Source: Hymenobacter qilianensis (GTDB lineage: Bacteria > Bacteroidota > Bacteroidia > Cytophagales > Hymenobacteraceae). Taken from it: a stretch of DNA of 64,000 nucleotides. The translations under genes and the position numbers were made by a program. The stretch spans positions 372,001 through 436,000 of the forward strand of contig NZ_CP060784.1 of assembly GCF_014489555.1 (NCBI RefSeq), written 5' to 3'. Below, piece after piece: positions 20,501 through 29,690 of the stretch (the stretch's first letter is position 1; every line of letters begins with the position of its first letter). The notes below the pieces were generated by a model. That model searched no databases. It was not told where the DNA came from and worked only from the letters and a program-made list of their open reading frames with translations.

Positions 20501-21319
20501 ATGTCCAACACCCTGCATCTGCAAGACCTTTATATTTATCCTGTTAAGTCGCTGGGGGGCATTCGTCTTCAAGAAGCTACAATCGAAGCCCGCGGATTAC
20601 GCCATGACCGTCGCTGGCTGATTGTAAACGAGCGTAACCAATTTATGACGCAGCGCCAAACGGCTGAGATGGCTTTGCTTCAGGTAGCGCCGGCACATAA
20701 CGGTTTCATTATTACGCACCGCAACCGTCCAGATCTATTACCGCTATTCGTGCCGTTTGAGGCTACGCCAGAGCGCAGCTTGTTCGTTACTATCTGGGAT
20801 GATTTTGTGTTTGCCTGGCGCGGCGAGCTGGCAGCCGACGAATGGCTCTCAGAAGCGCTCGGCTGCATCTGTCGCTTGGTGTATATGTCTGATATGGCCA
20901 TGCGACCTGTTGATCCTGAGCTTAATCCAGCCGACGCAGTGGTGAGCTTTGCAGACGCTTATCCTTTTTTACTTATTGGGCAAGGCTCCCTAGATGAGTT
21001 GAATAATCGCCTTACGGAGCCGGTACCAATGAACCGCTTTCGACCCAACCTGGTGTTTAGCGGCGGCCTTGCCCACACCGAGGATACCTGGCAGGAGTTC
21101 CGAATTGGCGACCTGAGTTTTCGGGCTGTGGAGGCCTGCGGCCGATGCGTAGTAACAACCATCAACCAGAATACCGCCCACAAAAACCCTGAAACGCTAC
21201 GCACACTTGCCTCCTACCGCACGCTGGGGGGTAAAGTTATGTTTGGCCAAAACGTGACAGGTCCGGGTTATGGCCAGCTACAAATTGGTGACGAACTGAC
21301 GGTAGTCACCTATAAATAG
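20501..21319 (+). CDS. MOSC-domain protein (MOSC N-terminal barrel plus MOSC domain)
   Basis: 272 residues. The N-terminal barrel domain starts LQDLYIYPVKSLGGI, with GLRHDRRWLIVNE and NQFMTQRQ. The MOSC core follows: RFRPNLVFSGG, EDTWQEFRIGD and the conserved Cys stretch VEACGRCVVTTI. It belongs to the YcbX/mARC-like group, which handles molybdenum cofactor-bound sulfur and can reduce N-hydroxylated compounds with an electron donor. No ferredoxin domain is fused here. The ATG at 20501 fits the family start. Confidence 0.88.
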   Translation: MSNTLHLQDLYIYPVKSLGGIRLQEATIEARGLRHDRRWLIVNERNQFMTQRQTAEMALLQVAPAHNGFIITHRNRPDLLPLFVPFEATPERSLFVTIWDDFVFAWRGELAADEWLSEALGCICRLVYMSDMAMRPVDPELNPADAVVSFADAYPFLLIGQGSLDELNNRLTEPVPMNRFRPNLVFSGGLAHTEDTWQEFRIGDLSFRAVEACGRCVVTTINQNTAHKNPETLRTLASYRTLGGKVMFGQNVTGPGYGQLQIGDELTVVTYK

Positions 21320-21540
21320 TAGTTACTTTCTTGCTCGCTTTTCTCTTTGCTACAATTAAGTAGTAAGGGGAAAATGAGCGCATAAAAAATTATTAGGCTT
21401 AGGCTTATAAGAAGTATATAAAATCTACCAAAATTGGTACTTATAGAAGAATATTTATTATATATGATTTTCCAAACACAACCTTATCTGGTTTACAATC
21501 TATATTAGCGCATCTTATAAACATAATAAATATTGCCTAT

Positions 21541-23724
21541 ATGGAATTTTTACCTAAAGTATTAACGGCATTTGGAGCCGTATTTTTTTCATTGAGTACG
21601 TTGCAGGTAGCTCAGGCACAGGTTCCGGTTCTTGATGGACAAATCGCCCCCGGTGAATATGGCAGTTCGTATGAGACTGGAGGACAAACGTGGTACATGA
21701 CTTGGGATGACACCAACTTATATGTTGCTACGATTAATGCTAGTGTCAGCGAAGCGTCAATTCTTTATTTTGACACTAATCCGTTGCCAATCGTTAATGC
21801 GGGCGATGCAAATAGTGGAACAACAACAGGTGTTACGTACGATAATACTAATGGCACTTTACCCTTCCGCGCTGATGCCGTTTTCTCTATAAAGGCTGCT
21901 AGCAATTCAACCGATAGTGGTAATAACGGTGGCCCTACGCGCCGGGTGGCCCGAAAATTCAACACAGAATCTGGATTATGGGGAGACGAAACACCAAACG
22001 TTGGATCAGTAGAACTTGGTCCTGGTGGGGTCCGAGAGTTTTCTATCCCTTGGTCAGCCATCAGCACTACCAATGCTCGGCCAGCAGCTTTCAATTGGTT
22101 TGGCTATATCGCGAATGGTAATGGCTTTGTATATGCTCAGGCTCCACGTTTAAGCACAAGTGGCACCATTGGTACCAATGCTTACTTTCTTCGCTACTTC
22201 ACTGTACTGAATACAGTCGCCGGAAGTAATAACAGGGCTTTTGGTCCGAACAATATTGATAGTTATTCATATTCTGGTTCTGGCTTGCCTGAAAATATCT
22301 CTGGGCCTATAACTGTCTATGATTTTACCCTTAATAGCCCCAACGGTTTACTCACCCGAATTGGCGAAGGTTCGGTGTGGGACATTCAAGGAAGTTTACG
22401 AGTTGAAAACGGCACTTTAAACATTGGGGCTTCAAGTGCTGCAATTCGTGTCGTTGGGGATTTAACTTTTAGAGATGCAACTGCTTTCAGTGCTGGCAGT
22501 GCTCCTGTTATTCTTACAGGTACTGGTAACCAGACTATTAGTGGAGATACTTATAATTCCCTAATTATTCAGGGTCCAGGAGTAAAAACGATAACGAGTA
22601 ACCTCACTATCAATGAATCACTTGTAATAAATAGTGGCACCTTAGCAACCGGTCCAAATACAGTTCAACTCGGAACAACAGGTCGGTTAAGCGAATCGTC
22701 AAATGGTTACCTGCTGGGAAGAGTTTCTTCATTAACGCCTATTCCTTTAGCCAGTGAGGGTAACTCCCATGACTTTGGCAATATTGGCCTCACCCTAACT
22801 CAGGGCCGGACCCAAGGCCAGGGTAATATTCTAAATACTGTCAGCGTGTTACGTGTAACAGGCTTACCGGGTACTCTACGAGGAGGATCTGAACTCAGAA
22901 GAACTATAAGTCGGCGCTTCTCCGTCAATGCCAATCTTAATAATAATGCTGGTAATCAGGCCTATAATGTATCAATGGACTTTAGATACCGTACGGACGC
23001 ATTCGATGAGTTAGGCGGCAACAATCCATCTTTGTTAGAACTGTATCAATCTGAAAATGCTTCTAATTTTACTGGTTCATATACAGGTGTCAGTAATGTT
23101 CTATACGACCGTACTGTTCCTAACGTACTGAGGACTACTGGCTCCCTACGCCTTGATGGCACTTTCTTTTCGCTTGCTGATGGTGTTACCCCCCTCCCCG
23201 TTGAGTTAAATAGCTTCACGGGCAACGCAGAGAACAACGCGGTGCGTTTGACTTGGGCGACCGCCACGGAGCTCCAGAACAAAGGCTTCGACATTGAACA
23301 CCGCACGGATTTGAGCGAGTGGAAAAAGCTGGGCTTCGTCAAAGGCAATGGCACGAGCAACCAGCGCCACAGCTACACCTACATAGACCGCGCGGCCGCG
23401 GCGGGCAACAACTACTATCGTCTGCGCCAGATCGATCTGGACGGTAAGGCAGTGTACTCGCAGCCGGTAACGGTGCAGTTAGGAGTTGTAGCCTTTACTT
23501 TGAGTCCGGTACCAGCTACCGATGTTTTGACCCTCAATGGATTGGGAGCCGGCAAACACACAACTGAAATCTATAATGTCCGCGGTCAGCGGGTGATGAG
23601 CCAGGAATTCTCGAATGAAGCGGCCACTACGCTCACCGTGAGCATGCTGCCCGCGGGCGTATATATGGTGCGGGTACTTAGCCCCGACCGGAGCGTGCGC
23701 CAGGCGCGCTTCATCAAGCAGTAA
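21541..23724 (+). CDS. Type IX secretion cargo protein, paralogue of the 17991 gene
   Basis: 727 residues. Signal peptide (MEFLPKVLTAFGAVFF...AQAQ), CBM9/DOMON-like domain (GEYGSSYETGGQTWYMTWDD, LYFDTNPLP, REFSIPWSAIS), beta-repeat middle, then LPVELNSFTGN...LRQIDLDGKAVYSQP and a T9SS type A sorting domain (TLSPVPATDVLTLNGLG, TEIYNVRGQRVMS, PAGVYMVRVLS). Domain order matches the 17991 gene. The last about 180 codons are near-identical even at DNA level, while the N-terminal two thirds have diverged. AT-rich upstream DNA (21320-21540) probably holds its promoter; TATATTAG near 21501 is a weak -7 match. Confidence 0.85.
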   Translation: MEFLPKVLTAFGAVFFSLSTLQVAQAQVPVLDGQIAPGEYGSSYETGGQTWYMTWDDTNLYVATINASVSEASILYFDTNPLPIVNAGDANSGTTTGVTYDNTNGTLPFRADAVFSIKAASNSTDSGNNGGPTRRVARKFNTESGLWGDETPNVGSVELGPGGVREFSIPWSAISTTNARPAAFNWFGYIANGNGFVYAQAPRLSTSGTIGTNAYFLRYFTVLNTVAGSNNRAFGPNNIDSYSYSGSGLPENISGPITVYDFTLNSPNGLLTRIGEGSVWDIQGSLRVENGTLNIGASSAAIRVVGDLTFRDATAFSAGSAPVILTGTGNQTISGDTYNSLIIQGPGVKTITSNLTINESLVINSGTLATGPNTVQLGTTGRLSESSNGYLLGRVSSLTPIPLASEGNSHDFGNIGLTLTQGRTQGQGNILNTVSVLRVTGLPGTLRGGSELRRTISRRFSVNANLNNNAGNQAYNVSMDFRYRTDAFDELGGNNPSLLELYQSENASNFTGSYTGVSNVLYDRTVPNVLRTTGSLRLDGTFFSLADGVTPLPVELNSFTGNAENNAVRLTWATATELQNKGFDIEHRTDLSEWKKLGFVKGNGTSNQRHSYTYIDRAAAAGNNYYRLRQIDLDGKAVYSQPVTVQLGVVAFTLSPVPATDVLTLNGLGAGKHTTEIYNVRGQRVMSQEFSNEAATTLTVSMLPAGVYMVRVLSPDRSVRQARFIKQ

Positions 23725-23744
23725 GTTCGCTTCCCTCTCTTGCT

Positions 23745-23786
23745 AGCTTCGGCGTTCTGGACTATCCAGGACGCCGAAGCTTTTTT
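23745..23786 (+). terminator. Intrinsic terminator after the second T9SS cargo gene
   Basis: AGCTTCGGCGTTCTGGA and its complement form a stem with one mismatch around a 4-base loop, then T6. Confidence 0.88.
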
Positions 23787-23897
23787 ATGGAACCTTACGA
23801 CTTTACAGACTATTGATTGCTCGACAGTAATCCGTAAATCACTCTCCCATCTGGAAGGAAACGTATCTGACCGGATGTCCATTGAAATTTGCCCCCC

Positions 23898-24566
23898 ATG
23901 AATCTTGCCCCCGTCCTGAGTTTTCTGCGCGAGCTGGCCAACAACAATAACAAGCCCTGGATGGATGCCCATCGGGGCGAATACCAGCGGGCGCGGGCCG
24001 AGTTTACCGAGTTGGTAAAAACGGCGCTACAGGGTTTGCAGCAGTTTGAGCCGGAGCTGGCGGGCCTTACCGCCGCGGCCAGCCAGTATCGCATCAATAA
24101 AAACGACCGGTTTCAGCAAAGCGATGAGCCTTACAAAAAACACATGGGTGCAGGCTTTGCCCGCGATGGGCGGCACTCCCCATGGGCCGGATATTTTCTG
24201 GCGGTTGGCCCGAATGGCACCAGTTGGGTAGGAGCCGGCAAGTGGCGCCCCGAAACGCCGGCCGTAGCCCGTATCCGACAGGAGATTCACTACAATGCCC
24301 CTGCGTTTCATGCGTTGCGCGAAGAGGCAGATATGGTCCGCTTCTATCCCGACGGCTTGGAAGGCGAACGGCTACAGCGCCCGCCCAAAGGCTACGACAA
24401 GAACGACCCCGACCTGGAATGGCTGAAGCTGAAGGATTTTTTTGTGTCGCGCTCTTTCACCGATGCGCAGGTGCTGAAGCCGAATTTCGCGCAAGAAGTA
24501 GTAACGTCTCTGAGGGCTGCCCAGCCGTTGGTTCGCTTTCTGAATCAAGCGCTTACTGAAGGCTAA
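23898..24566 (+). CDS. DUF2461 domain protein
   Basis: 222 residues starting at ATG 23898, directly after TTTGCCCCCC. DUF2461 features: FLRELANNNNKPWMDAHR at the start, YRINKNDRFQQSDEPYKKHMG in the centre, GYFLAVGPNGTSWVGAG and PPKGYDKNDPDLEWLKLKDF. The family (TIGR02453) is widespread but biochemically undefined. No signal peptide. A terminator follows at 24611. Confidence 0.87.
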   Translation: MNLAPVLSFLRELANNNNKPWMDAHRGEYQRARAEFTELVKTALQGLQQFEPELAGLTAAASQYRINKNDRFQQSDEPYKKHMGAGFARDGRHSPWAGYFLAVGPNGTSWVGAGKWRPETPAVARIRQEIHYNAPAFHALREEADMVRFYPDGLEGERLQRPPKGYDKNDPDLEWLKLKDFFVSRSFTDAQVLKPNFAQEVVTSLRAAQPLVRFLNQALTEG

Positions 24567-24610
24567 GTGCTTGTCGGTTCCGTGAGGATGTTCTACTTGT
24601 GTTCAAACAC

Positions 24611-24646
24611 AAAAAAGCCCCCCAGATGTGCTCTAGGGGCTTTTTT
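24611..24646. terminator. Intrinsic terminator between convergent genes
   Basis: A6, GCCCC arm with extra CC, loop, AGGGGC, T6; the stem is less perfect than the others. It serves DUF2461 and, from the other side, the deoxynucleoside kinase. Confidence 0.7.
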
Positions 24647-24663
24647 CATACGGATGCTTATAA

Positions 24664-25287
24664 CTAGAACAGACCAAACAAGGTGCTATTGATCCGGTCG
24701 ATGATGACGCCGAGGTCCTCAGGGTTATTCACGTAGTCGAGGTTGTTTACGTCAATAATAAGCAGCTTGCCATCCTTATAGCTGCCGATCCACTGCTCGT
24801 AATGCTCGTTGAGGTGCTTGAGGTACTCGATTTTGATGTTGTTTTCGTAGTCACGGTTGCGGCGCTCAATCTGCTGGATGAGCTTGGGCAAATCGGCGCG
24901 CAGGTAGAGCAGCAGGTCCGGCGGATCGACCATGCTGATCATGGAGTCGAACAGGTTACGATAGTTGTCGTAATCGCGCTCGGCCATCAGGCCCGACTGG
25001 TGCAGGTTGGTAGCGAATATATGCGCATCTTCATAGATCGTGCGGTCCTGAATAACACCTTTATTTGCCGTCTGAATCCGCTTGATATGCTGGGTTTGGC
25101 GGAAGCGGCTATTGAGAAAATACACCTGCAAATGAAACGCCCAACGGGGCATATCATCGTAGAAATCCTTCAGATAAGGATTATGATCAACGTCTTCGAG
25201 AAATACTTCCCAATTGAAGTGATGCGCTAACTTATTGGCCAGTGTGGTTTTGCCGGCTCCAATGTTTCCGACGATGGCGATGTGCAT
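24664..25287 (-). CDS. Deoxynucleoside kinase
   Basis: 207 residues. P-loop GNIGAGKTTLA at the very start, the nucleoside-binding EDVDHNPYLKDFYDD, the DRT version of the DRS motif in VIQDRTIYEDAHIF, and Arg-rich LID residues (IERRNRDYENN). This fits the dNK/dGK family that phosphorylates deoxynucleosides in salvage. Cytoplasmic; single gene. The precise base specificity is not visible. Confidence 0.9.
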   Translation of the reverse strand: MHIAIVGNIGAGKTTLANKLAHHFNWEVFLEDVDHNPYLKDFYDDMPRWAFHLQVYFLNSRFRQTQHIKRIQTANKGVIQDRTIYEDAHIFATNLHQSGLMAERDYDNYRNLFDSMISMVDPPDLLLYLRADLPKLIQQIERRNRDYENNIKIEYLKHLNEHYEQWIGSYKDGKLLIIDVNNLDYVNNPEDLGVIIDRINSTLFGLF

Positions 25288-25390
25288 GAGCGAGGGGGAC
25301 AGCTAAAATGTGAGGCGCAAAAGTAGCGCATCGGCACCGAAGCCCACCTACAATCTCCCACGAACCGCCTCAACTTGCTCAAATAGTAGC

Positions 25391-26050
25391 TCAGCGGTTG
25401 TCAATGATTTCTTTTACGTCGCGGGCTTTCTCCAGCGTCCTAAACTCGGCCTGCCACGAGCGCACGTCTAAGCGGTCTTTGGTGGGCAATTGGGTGCGTA
25501 CTTCCTCGTAGCGCGCATTGAGGCGAGAAAGCACGGCGGAAGCCTGGCTCCATTCGGCGGCAGTCCAGCGGCGGCGCTGGTCGTGGGTAGTTTCCAGCAG
25601 ACGAGCGTACAGACCAGGCAATTCCGTGGCGCGGGCCCGATTGATGTTCACGTTTTCCCCCAAAAGGCGGCTCTGAACCTGGGCCACTGTTTCGGGCTGG
25701 CGGGCAGCGCTATCGAGGCGCTGCTGCTCGGCGGCCCAGGTTTGGTAGCGGGCTTTCTGGGCGGCGTACTCGCGGCGCGACTGCACCGACAAGCTATCGG
25801 TGGCGCGGTCGAGGCGGGCACTTTGGCGGTCGTAGTCGGCCATCACGCTGGGCCACTCGCGGCGGGCGCCTTCTTCGGCGCGGGTTACTTTCTCACTTAC
25901 CCAATCGCTGAAGCGGCGCAGGTCGCGCTCTACGGCAGAAACGGGCTTGGTAGAAGAAACAGGCTCCTGCGTCTGCTGAGCGGCGGCGGTCAACGGAACG
26001 AGCACTAAGCTAGCGGCTCCGAGGAGAGTTGAAAGCAAAATATTTTTCAT
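25391..26050 (-). CDS. Secreted coiled-coil protein of unknown function
   Basis: 219 residues from MKNILLSTLLGAASL with a signal peptide ending TAAAQQ. The mature part is highly charged and helical, rich in Arg, Glu and Ala (LDRATDSLSVQSRREYAAQK; SWQAEFRTLEKARDVKEII), so probably a coiled coil in the periplasm. No cysteine lipobox and no named family recognised. An upstream in-frame extension to 26146 exists, but the signal peptide marks the better start. Confidence 0.65.
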   Translation of the reverse strand: MKNILLSTLLGAASLVLVPLTAAAQQTQEPVSSTKPVSAVERDLRRFSDWVSEKVTRAEEGARREWPSVMADYDRQSARLDRATDSLSVQSRREYAAQKARYQTWAAEQQRLDSAARQPETVAQVQSRLLGENVNINRARATELPGLYARLLETTHDQRRRWTAAEWSQASAVLSRLNARYEEVRTQLPTKDRLDVRSWQAEFRTLEKARDVKEIIDNR

Positions 26051-26188
26051 GGTGACTGAGTAGAGAGTGGCCTGAAAACGCCCCCCAGGGGGCAATTTAT
26101 TGCTGGCACAATACAATTTCCGTCCCAAAATGCCTCCTACCAGCAAGAATGCACGTTTGTTATCTTAAAATTTGCGTTTTTGCAGCTT

Positions 26189-26710
26189 ATGCCCGCCACC
26201 GATACCGCTTCCGTCAGCATTCAGCCGGCCACCTTGGCTGATATTCCGACTATAATTCAGCTGGCCGAAGCCACCTGGGAACCCACTTACCGCTTCATTA
26301 TCTCGAAGGAGCAGATTGACTACATGTACCGCGTGATTTATACGCCGGCTTCGCTGGAGCGGCAAATGACGACTGAAGGGCACGTGTTTCTGCTGTTGCG
26401 CACCGATGGCCACCCAGCAGGCTACGCCTCCTTTTCCCGTTTGCCGATGCCAGCTGAAGCGGTGTTTAAGCTGCACAAAATCTACGTTCTGCCTTCTCAT
26501 CAGGGCCAACGCCTGGGGCAGCAATTAGTGCTGGCGGTTGAAGAAGCTGCCCGCGCCGCTGGCGGCGAGGCCCTGGAGCTGAACGTAAACCGCTATAACC
26601 CAGCCATCAGCTTCTACGAGCGCCAAGGTTTCCAGCAGCACCGCGAGGAGGATATTGCCATCGGGCCCTACTGGATGAACGACTACGTGATGCGCAAAGA
26701 GCTGAAGTAA
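26189..26710 (+). CDS. GNAT-family N-acetyltransferase
   Basis: About 173 residues. N-terminal IQPATLADIPTIIQLAEATW is the GNAT start. The acetyl-CoA site lies in LHKIYVLPSHQGQRLGQQL (Q-x-x-G-x-G/L type), and NVNRYNPAISFYERQGF is the usual C-terminal motif B. The ATG at 26189 follows the promoter-like DNA near 26160. Substrate unknown. Confidence 0.88.
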   Translation: MPATDTASVSIQPATLADIPTIIQLAEATWEPTYRFIISKEQIDYMYRVIYTPASLERQMTTEGHVFLLLRTDGHPAGYASFSRLPMPAEAVFKLHKIYVLPSHQGQRLGQQLVLAVEEAARAAGGEALELNVNRYNPAISFYERQGFQQHREEDIAIGPYWMNDYVMRKELK

Positions 26711-26816
26711 GCTTTTCCGTTTCCGGCATTCCATCGTATAGAGTATGGCTCACTGCACTGAGATACCCCTCAGCGCATCGCGCATCATCAGATAAAATTC
26801 ATCAACCAACCAAGAC

Positions 26817-27038
26817 ATGGCTACTAAACTCACTGTACTAAGCAACGGCTCTCTTCGCGTAGAGGGCGACATCGAAATCGTTGATGCTCAAGGCAATACC
26901 TATGGCCTCGGCGGCCGCGAGCGTGTTAGCATCTGCCGCTGCGGACTTTCCAGCAACAAGCCTTTCTGCGACGGCTCGCACAAAGGCCACTTTGAGCACG
27001 ATGCCGTTGCCTTCGACCTGCCTGCCCCAAAAGTATAG
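26817..27038 (+). CDS. CDGSH iron-sulfur domain protein
   Basis: 73 residues. CRCGLSSNKPFCDGSHKGHF is the CDGSH motif, three Cys and one His binding a [2Fe-2S] cluster. The N-terminal part (GSLRVEGDIEIVDAQGN) is also typical. A small soluble redox protein; its partner is unknown. A strong terminator follows. Confidence 0.92.
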   Translation: MATKLTVLSNGSLRVEGDIEIVDAQGNTYGLGGRERVSICRCGLSSNKPFCDGSHKGHFEHDAVAFDLPAPKV

Positions 27039-27058
27039 AACGCCCTTTTTCGACCACT

Positions 27059-27094
27059 AAAAAAGCCCCCCAGAACTATTCTGGGGGCTTTTTT
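27059..27094. terminator. Intrinsic terminator between convergent genes
   Basis: A6, GCCCCCCAGAA, loop, TTCTGGGGGC, T6. As at 6205 the left arm has six C and the right arm five G. Confidence 0.88.
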
Positions 27095-27114
27095 AGCTAA
27101 TTAGTGCCAAGGGT

Positions 27115-27372
27115 TTATGCGTCAGCCAGAAAATTCACCAAATCCACGTACTCCTTGCGGGCATCGTCCTGCGACTTGCCGCTGATGCCGGCCCAGGCGT
27201 CGTATTTGGCTATGGCCTTAAAGTCGAAGCCGCCGGGACGGTCGCCGGATACGTCGCCTTCAGTTGCTTGTTTGTAGAGGGCGTAGAGCTGGAGCAATAC
27301 TAAGTTGGAGGGCTTGGTGGGCAGCTGTTGGGCGCGCTGGGCGGCAGCTTCAAACTCTTCGGTAGTGGCCAT
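27115..27372 (-). CDS. Acyl-CoA-binding protein (ACBP)
   Basis: 85 residues starting MATTEEFEAAAQRAQ. The ACBP core is clear: LVLLQLYALYKQATEGDV, then FDFKAIAKYDAWAGISGKSQ and AKKEY-like ARKEYVDLVNFL. It binds long-chain acyl-CoA in the cytoplasm. An upstream in-frame extension to 27444 lies in intergenic DNA and is rejected. Confidence 0.92.
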   Translation of the reverse strand: MATTEEFEAAAQRAQQLPTKPSNLVLLQLYALYKQATEGDVSGDRPGGFDFKAIAKYDAWAGISGKSQDDARKEYVDLVNFLADA

Positions 27373-27523
27373 GAGGGTCAGGTTTTGAGGTAAGAATATT
27401 TGGTTATCAATTGGGAGTTGCGAGTTACGAGTTTTCTGCTGCACCTTGCAAATAGTGCGGCGGCCCGATATGGATCGGGGCAGCCGGCATTAGCCCACTC
27501 CCAACTACCAAAACCCCTACCCC

Positions 27524-28807
27524 ATGCGTCTTTTTACTGCGCTCCTGGGGGGCTTTTTATTGAGCCTCTCTTCTGCTCACGCCCAAAAAACCTACGTGCA
27601 ATGCGGTCGTCTGCTCGACGTGCGCACCGGCCGCATTCAACCCGAAATGACTATCGTAGTCGAGAAAGGGCGCGTGGCTGGCGTGCAGAACGGCTATGCG
27701 GCCGGCAGCGGCACCGATAAAGTGATTGATCTGAAGAATAAAACCGTGATGCCCGGCCTGCTGGATATGCACGTGCATTTGGAGCACCAAACCAGCAAAA
27801 CCAATCAGCTCGACGAGTTCATCAAGAACCCAGCCGACGTAGCGTTTGAATCGCTCGAATATGCCCGTAAAACCCTTATGGCGGGCTTTACCACCGTTCG
27901 CGACCTGGGCGGTTCAGGCGTGAACGTGGCGCTGCGCAACTCCATCAACCGCGGCCAGGTAGCCGGGCCGCGCATCTTCACGGCTGCCAAGTCGCTCTCC
28001 GGCACCGGCGGACACGCCGACCCCACCAACGGCTACCGCCAGGATCTGATGGGTAATCCCGGCCCTAATGATGGCGTAGTGAACAGCCCCGACGAAGGCC
28101 GCCAAGCCGTGCGACAGCAGTATAAAAACGGCGCCGACCTAATCAAAATAACGGCTACCGGCGGTGTGCTCAGCGTGGCCAAAGACGGCAGCAGCGCCCA
28201 GATGACCGAAGCCGAAATCAAGGCTATTGTCGAAACCGCCCGCGATTTGGGTTTGAAAGTGGCCTGCCACGCCCACGGTGCCGAAGGCATGAAGCGCGCC
28301 ATCCGGGCCGGCGTAAACAGCATTGAGCACGGCACGCTTATGGACGACGAAACCATGAAGCTGATGAAGAAATACGGCACCTGGTATGTGCCCACCATCA
28401 CGGCCGGCAAGTCGGTGGCCGATTCGGCTAAAATCGTGGGATATTATCCGGCTTTGGTAACGCCAAAAGCCCAGAGCATCGGGCCGAAGCTGCAAGCCAC
28501 GTTTGGGCGGGCGTATAAGGCGGGCGTTAAAATTGCCTTTGGCACCGATGCCGGCGTATTTCGCCACGGCGCCAACGGGCTGGAGTTTGCTTACATGGTG
28601 GAGGCTGGAATGCCGCCTATTGAAGCGCTACGCGCCGCTACCGTTTACGCCGCCGACCTGCTCGGCCAGAGTGATCAGCTAGGTACCCTCGAAACCGGTA
28701 AGCTCGCCGACATCGTAGCCGTAGATGGCGACCCGCTTCAAGACATTACTGCTATGCAGCGCGTACGTTTTGTGATGAAGCAGGGCATGGTATTTAAGCA
28801 GGAATAG
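27524..28807 (+). CDS. Secreted amidohydrolase (prolidase/imidazolonepropionase-like)
   Basis: 427 residues with a signal peptide ending SSAHAQ. Metal-site motifs of the amidohydrolase superfamily: MPGLLDMHVHLE (HxH), ITATGGV with the carbamylated Lys region DLIKITATG, VACHAHGAEG and NSIEHGTLMD (His ligands), and AFGTDAGVFRHG (Asp). The group includes Xaa-Pro dipeptidases and related secreted hydrolases. Probably periplasmic peptide or amide hydrolysis. Single gene; a 24-bp hairpin follows. Confidence 0.87.
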   Translation: MRLFTALLGGFLLSLSSAHAQKTYVQCGRLLDVRTGRIQPEMTIVVEKGRVAGVQNGYAAGSGTDKVIDLKNKTVMPGLLDMHVHLEHQTSKTNQLDEFIKNPADVAFESLEYARKTLMAGFTTVRDLGGSGVNVALRNSINRGQVAGPRIFTAAKSLSGTGGHADPTNGYRQDLMGNPGPNDGVVNSPDEGRQAVRQQYKNGADLIKITATGGVLSVAKDGSSAQMTEAEIKAIVETARDLGLKVACHAHGAEGMKRAIRAGVNSIEHGTLMDDETMKLMKKYGTWYVPTITAGKSVADSAKIVGYYPALVTPKAQSIGPKLQATFGRAYKAGVKIAFGTDAGVFRHGANGLEFAYMVEAGMPPIEALRAATVYAADLLGQSDQLGTLETGKLADIVAVDGDPLQDITAMQRVRFVMKQGMVFKQE

Positions 28808-28838
28808 GCATGAAGCTTGCCTAGCACCTCTAGGCACT

Positions 28839-28909
28839 GAAAACCGAGGATGAATCGGCTATGACGAGCTACTGGAGCACGTAGTATAGCCGATTCATCC
28901 TCGGTTTTC
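28839..28909. repeat. Perfect 24-bp inverted repeat downstream of the amidohydrolase
   Basis: Arm 28839-28862 (GAAAACCGAGGATGAATCGG...) is the exact reverse complement of 28886-28909, with a 23-base spacer. A T-rich stretch (TTTTCTTTTG) at the right end could make it a terminator, but the arms are longer than the others here. Confidence 0.82.
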
Positions 28910-28945
28910 TTTTGCATTAAATTTATCTTCTACCTTTTTTATCGC

Positions 28946-29626
28946 ATGAAAATTTTTACTACAGTAGCCACGCTATTGGCCTTGTCTGCCGGGTTGCCTG
29001 CCCTGGCTCAAACGCAGTTGAATACCCAGCCGCCGGCTCAGCCCTCTTCCCCCATGGCGCCCGCTAGCCGTCCTACCATCTATGCCGGGCAGGAGGCACC
29101 CGTTGCCGGCCCTGCGCTTAGCCGCTACCGTACGTCCTCGCTGGGCATCGACCTGGGCTGGGGTGGGCCATACGGAGGCATCGGTTTTTACTACGCGCAC
29201 ATGATTGGCGCCGGCACAGATGTGAATGCAGGCATTGGCTTGGGCGTGGGGGGCAAAATTGGCGTTGGCGTGCGGCATTTCTTTAGCCCGGCCAAAACCG
29301 TTTCGCCTTATATCGGCGCCAACTTGTCCCGCTCGGGCAAAATCAATGATGTGCGGATTGCGCTGAATGAAGGCACACCTTCCGAAGAAGAAGCATATTA
29401 TAACTTGTCGTCGAGCGGCGTGCTTAACCTGCGCACGGGCTTTCGCTGGCAGCCGGGCCGCGTAGGACTCATTGGCACGCTCGGCTACGGCGTGCGCTTC
29501 ACTGGCGACCCCGTTACGTACACCAACGGCTACCGCCCCTCCCAGGAAATGCGCGATTTAGTTGATGCCGTGAGTCCTGGCGGCGTAGAGATTTCCTTGG
29601 GCATGAGCATCGGCTTTGGCCAGTAG
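28946..29626 (+). CDS. Secreted outer-membrane beta-barrel-like protein
   Basis: 226 residues with signal peptide ending PALAQ, a Pro/Gln/Ala-rich linker, then Gly- and aromatic-rich strands (LGIDLGWGGPYGGIGFYYAH; GVGGKIGVGVRHFF; LNLRTGFRWQP) ending in SLGMSIGFGQ. This looks like a small outer-membrane barrel. No specific family recognised. Terminator at 29646. Confidence 0.68.
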   Translation: MKIFTTVATLLALSAGLPALAQTQLNTQPPAQPSSPMAPASRPTIYAGQEAPVAGPALSRYRTSSLGIDLGWGGPYGGIGFYYAHMIGAGTDVNAGIGLGVGGKIGVGVRHFFSPAKTVSPYIGANLSRSGKINDVRIALNEGTPSEEEAYYNLSSSGVLNLRTGFRWQPGRVGLIGTLGYGVRFTGDPVTYTNGYRPSQEMRDLVDAVSPGGVEISLGMSIGFGQ

Positions 29627-29645
29627 TTACTCAGAAGCTTCCCAT

Positions 29646-29681
29646 AAAAAAGCCCCCAGAAACGTTTCTGGGGGCTTTTTT
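29646..29681. terminator. Intrinsic terminator between convergent genes
   Basis: A6, GCCCCCAGAAA, loop, TTTCTGGGGGC, T6; nearly perfect stem. Confidence 0.88.
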
Positions 29682-29690
29682 ATGGAAAAT

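Noticed and set aside
27400..27720. Open frame upstream of the amidohydrolase
   Set aside because: It overlaps the amidohydrolase in another frame and starts in intergenic DNA.
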